NCBI RefSeq assembly: GCF_001684955.1 | Contig: NZ_MAYF01000168.1 | Location: 1-39,028, forward strand | Source: Chryseobacterium contaminans | GTDB taxonomy: Bacteria; Bacteroidota; Bacteroidia; Flavobacteriales; Weeksellaceae | DNA: 39,028 bases | Direction: 5' to 3' | Shown: positions 33,910 through 39,028 of the stretch, one piece after another | How the letters are laid out: each line of letters starts with the position of its first letter | Position numbering within the stretch: position 1 is the first letter of the stretch | The notes under the pieces: generated by a model | What the model saw: only the letters and a program-made list of their open reading frames with translations | Told to the model about the DNA's origin: nothing | The model's database searches: none | Made by a program: the position numbers and the translations under genes

Positions 33910-34771
33910 TTAAAAGTTTGTTTAATCCAACTGCTGCTTCTCCTAGCCTCGGTCCGAAACCTGAAACTAATCCTCCATCCATCGCGATGATTTTCTTATT
34001 TTTTCCTGCATTTGTCTGGGAAACTCCAGGCATTTTTAACGCTCCTTCATTTCCTCCTGCGCCCTGTAGTCCGGTTTCAAAGAAGAACAATACATCAGGA
34101 TTAGCTTTTACAACCGCTTCCGGAGTTAACGGTTTGAAATCTTCAAATTCATTGACAGCATTTTCTGCCCCTGCAAGATTAATTAAAGAAGCCATAGGCG
34201 TGTTTTTACCTGCTACCATTAACATATTTCCTCTTGCATAAATGAATAATACTTTTGGTTTTTTAGCTAATGGCTGTACCTGTTTCAGATCTGCTTCTAT
34301 TTTATCGTTTAATTTCTGATAATCTGTATTTCCTACTGCTTTAGCGACCTCTTCAATCAGTTTTTTAGTTCCTTCCACCGTATATTCCTGTTTGAATACT
34401 TCAGCTTTGATTCCTGATGATTTGATCTTGCCTAATAATTCAGGGTTGATATCTTTATCAGATGCTAGGATCAAAGTAGGGCTTACCGCCATGATAGGCT
34501 CAATAGTCATTGATCGTACATGCCCAAGATCCTTAGCTGTAGATTTTAAGCTTGCCGGATAAGTACTGGTAACATCTATTCCTACTATTTCTTTTTCGTG
34601 GCCTAATGCGGATACAATCTCTGTAATTCCGCCGTTTAGGGTTACGATTTTATTGTTGCTTTTCGGAGCTTCAGAAGTAGCTTCCGTTGTATTTTCTTTT
34701 TTGGCACCTTCTTCTTTTTTGCATGAATACACTGCTACAAGAACAGAAGCTGCCAGGATAAATTTCTTCAT
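33893..34771 (-). CDS. hmuT: Haem-binding ABC transporter lipoprotein
   Basis: This 292-residue substrate-binding protein has a lipobox (SVLVAVYSC, Cys17) and a charged linker up to about residue 40. The BtuF/HmuT fold follows: IVTLNGGITEIVSALGHEKEIVGIDVTSTYP, MTIEPIMAVSPTLILASD, and KVLFIYARGNMLMVAGKNTPMASLINLAGAENAV. It hands haem to HmuUV. It is 39 bp downstream of the HmuY-like gene. Confidence 0.93.
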   Translation of the reverse strand: MKKFILAASVLVAVYSCKKEEGAKKENTTEATSEAPKSNNKIVTLNGGITEIVSALGHEKEIVGIDVTSTYPASLKSTAKDLGHVRSMTIEPIMAVSPTLILASDKDINPELLGKIKSSGIKAEVFKQEYTVEGTKKLIEEVAKAVGNTDYQKLNDKIEADLKQVQPLAKKPKVLFIYARGNMLMVAGKNTPMASLINLAGAENAVNEFEDFKPLTPEAVVKANPDVLFFFETGLQGAGGNEGALKMPGVSQTNAGKNKKIIAMDGGLVSGFGPRLGEAAVGLNKLLIENTK

Positions 34772-34810
34772 AGATATATTATTTTTATAAATTCTGGATG
34801 AGTTGATTTT

Positions 34811-35929
34811 TTATAAAGGCTCAAACTCAAAATTGGTAAAGCCACGTTCACCCGTTTTGCTATTTTTCATTGTATTGAACCGCAACTTAAAATAGAACCC
34901 TTCAGCATCTTTCAACACAAAAAAACGATCCGAGTATACAAAAGGAACAGGATTGGCAGCGGTTCCGGTAGTAGTTCTCCATTTATCTCCAATGGCTCTG
35001 TGGTCATTAAAAACAAATTTGGAAGCATCTACATCCTTCAGCTTGAATGCATTGTACGCCTCATCAAGACTTCCGGTCACATTTACCTGATAAGCACCTA
35101 CTCCATTAAGGGTATTGGTTGCAATAAAATCTGCATAGAAATAACTTCCAGCGCTGTTTCCAGGTCCCATAAACACTTCATTGGTAAAAGTGGTAAATAC
35201 AAGATCCCAGTTTTTCTTTTTAGGCTGAATTTTTACGGGAGAACCTGTTTTAAGATTAAAGAATGTAAAATTATATTCAGGATCCTTGGTAATAATATAT
35301 TCTTTGATATTCCCATTATCTGCATTCAAATCGGCATAACGGATTTTGTAACCGTTTGGAGCTCTTACAATCTGTACTTTCTTCCAGCCTCTCTCATCTC
35401 CGGATAATGCAACAGACCCTGGTGCTATACTTCCCACAGCCGGTATTTCTCTTCCCATATTGACCAGATAGATCGAATTATCGGCATCATTTTCCTTGAT
35501 AACATCAATACCTGAAGTTTGAGTCAGGAAATTACCATTCGGATTATCAATATATTTCAGGTTTCCAGAATCAAAAGTTCCCACTTGGGCAATTTCCTTT
35601 AAGCTTTCTACATTTACTTCTTTTATTTTACTAAGATCTGTAGCATCAGGAACCTTAATAACAGTCATAGCCAAAGAACCATTCATAATGACTCTGAAAT
35701 CATCTCCGGAATAGAACCCAAGATCCCAATCAGTTCTTTTATTGATGCCTGGCTTATCATGATCACTTAAATCTATCCAAACCTGGTTGGGTTCTGTAGC
35801 TCCGCCTACTGCTACATTCACTTCAGATCCTGTCATAGGACGAACTGCTACAGGATCTTCATCAGCAGAAAGGCATGACTGTGTAGCAGCCATCATGGAA
35901 AGGAGAGATAATATTTTTAAATACTTCAT
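34811..35929 (-). CDS. HmuY-like haem-binding lipoprotein with two repeats
   Basis: This 372-residue protein is exported with a lipoprotein-like signal (LSMMAATQSC, Cys19). Two HmuY-type cores are visible: NQVWIDLSDHDKPGINKRTDWDLGF (residues 48-72) and FTFFNLKTGSPVKIQPKKKNWDLVF (221-245). Each is followed by a beta-rich part, and the C-terminus reads FFVLKDAEGFYFKLRFNTM...GERGFTNFEFEP. Single-domain HmuY of Porphyromonas is about 215 residues, so this looks like a tandem or elongated form. It should bind haem at the surface and pass it to the adjacent receptor; binding residues cannot be assigned from sequence. Confidence 0.85.
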   Translation of the reverse strand: MKYLKILSLLSMMAATQSCLSADEDPVAVRPMTGSEVNVAVGGATEPNQVWIDLSDHDKPGINKRTDWDLGFYSGDDFRVIMNGSLAMTVIKVPDATDLSKIKEVNVESLKEIAQVGTFDSGNLKYIDNPNGNFLTQTSGIDVIKENDADNSIYLVNMGREIPAVGSIAPGSVALSGDERGWKKVQIVRAPNGYKIRYADLNADNGNIKEYIITKDPEYNFTFFNLKTGSPVKIQPKKKNWDLVFTTFTNEVFMGPGNSAGSYFYADFIATNTLNGVGAYQVNVTGSLDEAYNAFKLKDVDASKFVFNDHRAIGDKWRTTTGTAANPVPFVYSDRFFVLKDAEGFYFKLRFNTMKNSKTGERGFTNFEFEPL

Positions 35930-35940
35930 AATAGTGTTAT

Positions 35941-38046
35941 TTAAAATTGAAACATTAGTCTTGCAAAATAGCTTCTGCCATAGTATAAATTAATCGTTCC
36001 GGAAGCTGCAGTATGAGATGATCCGGCAAGAGCGGTAGATTTTACACTGGTTACATCAAAGATGTTTTTAACTCCTGCTGAAATCTCAAAATGGTTATTC
36101 CAGAAAGGCTGGCTTACAATAAAATCCATCATATGGAATCCGTCTGTTTTACCCAGGCGAACACCGCCTGCTGTATCAGCAACATACAGTCTGTCTTCTC
36201 CTGTATATTTATAGTAAAGTGAAAAGTTGGTGTTTGTATTTTTTAGTTTATAAGTTGCAGAAGCTCCTGCCTGCATAATATATTGGAAGTCATCAGCAGG
36301 GTCATTCTTTACTTCATTAAGCGTCATTGATCTCGCATTCACTGATCCTCTTACGGAAAAAGCAAACTGGTCTTTTCTGAAATCTACATTAGCTGATAAC
36401 AACATATTCTTATACCTATTGATATTCATATATTTATAAGTAGAAGGTTCTTTGATAATCATCATATCAATTCTATCACGTACATCAAGATATAATGCAT
36501 CTATGCCATAGCCAATTCTCCAATCATTAGCTGTTGTAAAATTCTGATCCCAAAATGCACCTATTGAAAAACCTGTTTCCGGCTTTAAATCTGGATTTCC
36601 CTGTATATCATGATTAAGGTTCACGAAATAAGTATACAACTCATCATATTTAGGAAAACGGTTTGCTGATCCCACAACGGCTCTCAGGTTTGAATTTTCG
36701 GTAGTTTTATATCTTGCAGAAAGGGAATAATTATACTGATTATCAAAATTTTCACTTAAGGAAAGTCTTACTCCCGGTCTCACAGAAAACCGGTCTGAAA
36801 TATTCCATTCAGCAGAAAGGAAATTGGAATAGGTAAAGATTTTTCTTTTCACGGCCTCTCCAAAGAAATCTCCGGCTATCAGTGCTGCATATCCGCTGGT
36901 ATAATCCAATTCATAACCAAGTTGGAAATCAAAGGTTTTACTATCTAGGAAATTACTGAACATCCCTCTTGAATAAATCACATCTGTTTTATAATAAGAT
37001 TTTTCTTCCTGCTGGCTTTTGATGTTTCTGTTCGGGATATCATAATTGTAATCAAAATATTTTCTATCCTGATTTTGGTAAGAGAAGTCCCCCATATACC
37101 GGATATGTCCCAGATTGGTTTGAATATTAAACTGATGAATCCAACGGTGTGTATTGTACTTTCTATCCCTGCTTTCATACTCTACCCCACCCAATCCGTC
37201 ATTCAGGGGCCGTCTGCTAACCTCCGGATTATAGAAATTGAAATTTTCTTTCAGATAAGACATCTTATAGAAAAAAGTTGTTCTATTCTTTGAATATCTT
37301 ATCAGTGCAGAAGATTCATACTGGTCTTTTGGATTCCATTCATAGCCTCTTCTTCCATCCTGTCCAAAATATTTGTATCCTTCGCTGTTTCCTTCATATC
37401 CCATAAACTGGTTATGGTTGAAGTTCACGTTGGCAAACCATTCTTTATTAATATTGTAATCAATATTCAGATTCTGAATATGCCTTCCCTGTCCTTTCTT
37501 CTTAAGATCATAATTATCCCTTACAGTTTCTTCCTGAAGTGACCCTCTTACACTGACCTTCTTCGTATTATTTTTCTTTGTAATGATATTGATTACCCCT
37601 GCTACAGCACCATTTCCATATTCTACTCCCATACTTCCCTTCACAATCTCAATACGCTCAATATTGCTCAAAGCAATTTTTGTAAGGTCAATATTACTTC
37701 CCAATCCTGTATCTCCTACCACCGGAATGTTGTCTATCAGGATCTTTACATAATCGCCATCAAGTCCCATGATATTAGCTGTAGAATTTCCCGATTTGGA
37801 ATCCGGAGTCACCTGAATGTTAAGACTTTGATTTAAAACATCAGCAACATTGGTAGCTGCCATGCTTTTGATCTGTGCTGCATCTATAACATCTACTTTA
37901 TATATCGATTTATTGACAGATTGTTGTTTATACTGCCCTGTAATAACAATTTCTTCAACTTTCTTTTGATTAAGAGAATCCTTTTCTTGTGCATTCATCC
38001 AGCAAACAATGGATAATGAAAGAATGGAAAGTACTTTCTTCTTCAT
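35941..38046 (-). CDS. hmuR: TonB-dependent haem receptor
   Basis: This 701-residue outer-membrane beta barrel imports haem with TonB energy. The signal peptide ends in WMNAQ. The TonB-box region is EEIVITGQ (31-38). The plug is clear: DVIDAAQIKSMAATNVADVL, KILIDNIPVVGDTG, NIERIEIVKGSMGVEYGNGAVAGVINIITKK. FPKYDELY (464-471), H479 and NPDL (484-487) match the FRAP/His/NPDL signature of haem receptors. It ends in the aromatic FARLMFQF. It is the first gene of the hmu operon, 11 bp before the HmuY-like gene, and is divergent from a type IX-secreted protein. Confidence 0.94.
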   Translation of the reverse strand: MKKKVLSILSLSIVCWMNAQEKDSLNQKKVEEIVITGQYKQQSVNKSIYKVDVIDAAQIKSMAATNVADVLNQSLNIQVTPDSKSGNSTANIMGLDGDYVKILIDNIPVVGDTGLGSNIDLTKIALSNIERIEIVKGSMGVEYGNGAVAGVINIITKKNNTKKVSVRGSLQEETVRDNYDLKKKGQGRHIQNLNIDYNINKEWFANVNFNHNQFMGYEGNSEGYKYFGQDGRRGYEWNPKDQYESSALIRYSKNRTTFFYKMSYLKENFNFYNPEVSRRPLNDGLGGVEYESRDRKYNTHRWIHQFNIQTNLGHIRYMGDFSYQNQDRKYFDYNYDIPNRNIKSQQEEKSYYKTDVIYSRGMFSNFLDSKTFDFQLGYELDYTSGYAALIAGDFFGEAVKRKIFTYSNFLSAEWNISDRFSVRPGVRLSLSENFDNQYNYSLSARYKTTENSNLRAVVGSANRFPKYDELYTYFVNLNHDIQGNPDLKPETGFSIGAFWDQNFTTANDWRIGYGIDALYLDVRDRIDMMIIKEPSTYKYMNINRYKNMLLSANVDFRKDQFAFSVRGSVNARSMTLNEVKNDPADDFQYIMQAGASATYKLKNTNTNFSLYYKYTGEDRLYVADTAGGVRLGKTDGFHMMDFIVSQPFWNNHFEISAGVKNIFDVTSVKSTALAGSSHTAASGTINLYYGRSYFARLMFQF

Positions 38047-38063
38047 AAGGGTAAAAATTTCGA

Positions 38064-38071
38064 CAAATATA
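38064..38071 (-). promoter_or_regulatory. -7 promoter element of hmuR (TATATTTG on minus)
   Basis: It fits TAnnTTTG and lies 17 bp before the hmuR ATG. The -33 position falls in the palindrome at 38081-38097, so a regulator bound there would block it. Confidence 0.6.
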
Positions 38072-38080
38072 AAACTTTTA

Positions 38081-38097
38081 TTTAGAATGATTAAAAA
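38081..38097. promoter_or_regulatory. Fur-like operator 1
   Basis: TTTAGAATGATTAAAAA matches the symmetric pattern TTTAGAAT-N-ATTCTAAA in 14 of 16 positions. Its perfect half faces away from operator 2. The assignment to Fur rests on the haem-uptake context, not on a measured consensus. Confidence 0.55.
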
Positions 38098-38105
38098 TAA
38101 TTATA

Positions 38106-38113
38106 TACTTTTG
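38106..38113 (+). promoter_or_regulatory. -7 promoter element of the type IX cargo gene (TACTTTTG)
   Basis: It fits TAnnTTTG and lies 28 bp before the ATG at 38142. It touches the left edge of operator 2. Confidence 0.55.
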
Positions 38114-38128
38114 TATAATAATTCTAAA
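38112..38128. promoter_or_regulatory. Fur-like operator 2
   Basis: TGTATAATAATTCTAAA matches TTTAGAAT-N-ATTCTAAA in 14 of 16 positions. Its centre is 31 bp (about three helical turns) from that of operator 1. Together the outer halves form an 11-bp inverted repeat, TTATTTAGAAT and ATTCTAAATAA. Confidence 0.55.
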
Positions 38129-38141
38129 TAAATATTGAACT

Positions 38142-38951
38142 ATGAAATTAAAATTACTCTTAGGAACTTTGATGTTTACAGCATTTACGGCTAAAGCTCA
38201 GGTGCCCACAATCCATGAAAACTTTGACAATTTCACTATAGGAAATACAACATTCCCACAATTTGGCTGGTCTGCTGTTGTGGCTCCCATCCTATCAGTA
38301 CCCGGACCTCCTCCTGTTTCTCCAAGAATGATTGTCGCCGGGACTACGAACAAGGCTGTTCAATCTTATTCCGGAACAAATCCTACAGATTCGTCTTATT
38401 TAATTTCACCACAAATTCAAGCTCCAACAGGAGAAAAAGTACTAAAGTTTGCTACTACATTAGTGGCTCCATCTCCTGGTACGGCTACCATTCAGGTAGG
38501 ATTAGCATCCAATCCTGCTGATATGTCTACCTTTGTACCGGTAGGAGATCCTGTTAATGTTACACAAATTGGGGTCATTCAAAATATCAGTGTGAATATT
38601 CCTGCCTCTTCTGCCTCTTATATTGTATTCAAGTTTACCCCAACTGCTGTCCATACCGCTGTTCAGATTGATGATGTGGTGTATGATACGGTTTCTTCAT
38701 TGGGTGTGAGCGACAAAACTTACTCTAAAGATGACATTAAGTTTACTGTCAATTCCGATAATACTTCATTGGAGTTCAGAGGAAAAGACCTTAAAAAGAT
38801 CCAGATTTACTCTTCTGTCGGACAGAAAGTAACAGAAGGAAAGCCTAACGGACAGAAATTCAACATCAGTACTCTTCAAACAGGTATTTATTACATTACT
38901 ATGGAGAGCATCGAAGGAAAAATTATCCAGTCGAAATTCATTAAAAAATAA
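38142..38951 (+). CDS. Type IX secretion cargo protein, choice-of-anchor J-like
   Basis: This 269-residue secreted protein has a signal peptide (MKLKLLLGTLMFTAFTAKAQ). Residues about 24-180 form a beta-sandwich of the cleaved-adhesin/choice-of-anchor J type (HENFDNFTIGNTTFPQFGWS ... SSYLISPQI ... QIDDVVYD). Residues about 195-269 are a type A type IX sorting domain (IQIYSSVGQKV ... FNISTLQTGIYYITM ... SKFIKK), so it crosses the outer membrane by T9SS. Divergent and probably co-regulated with hmuR, it may bind haem or a haem carrier outside the cell; that is inference. Adhesin-like domains near haem genes have precedent in Porphyromonas. Confidence 0.88.
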   Translation: MKLKLLLGTLMFTAFTAKAQVPTIHENFDNFTIGNTTFPQFGWSAVVAPILSVPGPPPVSPRMIVAGTTNKAVQSYSGTNPTDSSYLISPQIQAPTGEKVLKFATTLVAPSPGTATIQVGLASNPADMSTFVPVGDPVNVTQIGVIQNISVNIPASSASYIVFKFTPTAVHTAVQIDDVVYDTVSSLGVSDKTYSKDDIKFTVNSDNTSLEFRGKDLKKIQIYSSVGQKVTEGKPNGQKFNISTLQTGIYYITMESIEGKIIQSKFIKK

Positions 38952-38981
38952 GGTTTATTAGACTATTATTTGCCTTTATAG

Positions 38982-39012
38982 AGCCGAGAGGAAATTTCTT
39001 CTCGGCTTTTTT
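38982..39012 (+). terminator. Intrinsic terminator after the type IX cargo gene
   Basis: AGCCGAGA (38982-38989) and TCTCGGCT (39000-39007) form an 8-bp stem with a 10-nt loop, followed by six T. Confidence 0.9.
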
Positions 39013-39028
39013 ATTCTTAAGAAAGTAT

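Overview
The window is a piece of chromosome from a flavobacterium, most likely Chryseobacterium or a close Weeksellaceae relative. The evidence is the AT-rich sequence, promoters of the Bacteroidota type (TAnnTTTG at the -7 position), the near absence of Shine-Dalgarno sequences, many MKK...C lipoproteins, a type IX secretion C-terminal domain, a HmuY-type haem protein, and above all a protein-glutaminase nearly identical in its mature part to the Chryseobacterium proteolyticum enzyme. This placement is inference from the proteins; no rRNA or tRNA gene is present.

Layout. 1-6842 (minus): two tandem DUF3857/transglutaminase-like secreted proteins (the first cut by the window edge), a small membrane protein, gyrB, and an unrecognised secreted protein. 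7052-9917 (plus): cydA-cydB (cytochrome bd oxidase) with a ClbS/DfsB-like gene. 9952-13342 (minus): lysS, rlmF, a lipoprotein cytochrome c and a small lipoprotein. 13541-14952 (plus): a cupin lipoprotein and an unrecognised membrane protein. 15018-23126 (plus): the whole tryptophan operon in the order trpE-G-D-C-F-[RAYT-GNAT]-B-A. It is preceded by a leader peptide with three consecutive Trp codons and a strong terminator, i.e. an attenuator, and interrupted after trpF by a REP/RAYT (IS200-like) cassette. lipB follows. 24080-25420 (plus): protein-glutaminase and, after an intrinsic terminator, a small lipoprotein that resembles the glutaminase propeptide on its own. 25431-27952: an SDR gene divergent from nitroreductase-ohrR-ohr, with a 24-bp dyad operator in between. 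28256-28885 (minus): a secreted peptide-deformylase-like protein with Asp in place of the metal-binding Cys, whose stop codon lies in a heptamer repeat. 28886-29400 is a gene-free patch of REP-like debris. 29401-38951: a complete haem-acquisition locus.

How the genes work together. In the haem locus the outer-membrane TonB receptor and HmuY-like lipoprotein would capture haem. HmuT, HmuU and HmuV would carry it across the inner membrane and HmuS would bind or degrade it. A SAM methyltransferase is embedded between hmuV and hmuS, and a ChaN-family haem-binding protein follows. The receptor gene is divergent from a type IX-secreted protein; two related 17-bp palindromes lie over the two promoters, so both genes probably share an iron regulator (Fur-like). 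The ohr cluster is a self-contained organic-peroxide response. The trp cluster senses charged tRNA-Trp through its leader and has feedback control through TrpE.

The best candidates for something undescribed are the free-standing propeptide-like lipoprotein next to protein-glutaminase (a possible trans inhibitor or immunity protein), the Cys-to-Asp secreted deformylase, the RAYT cassette that supplies the C-terminal tail of TrpF, and the methyltransferase inside the haem operon.
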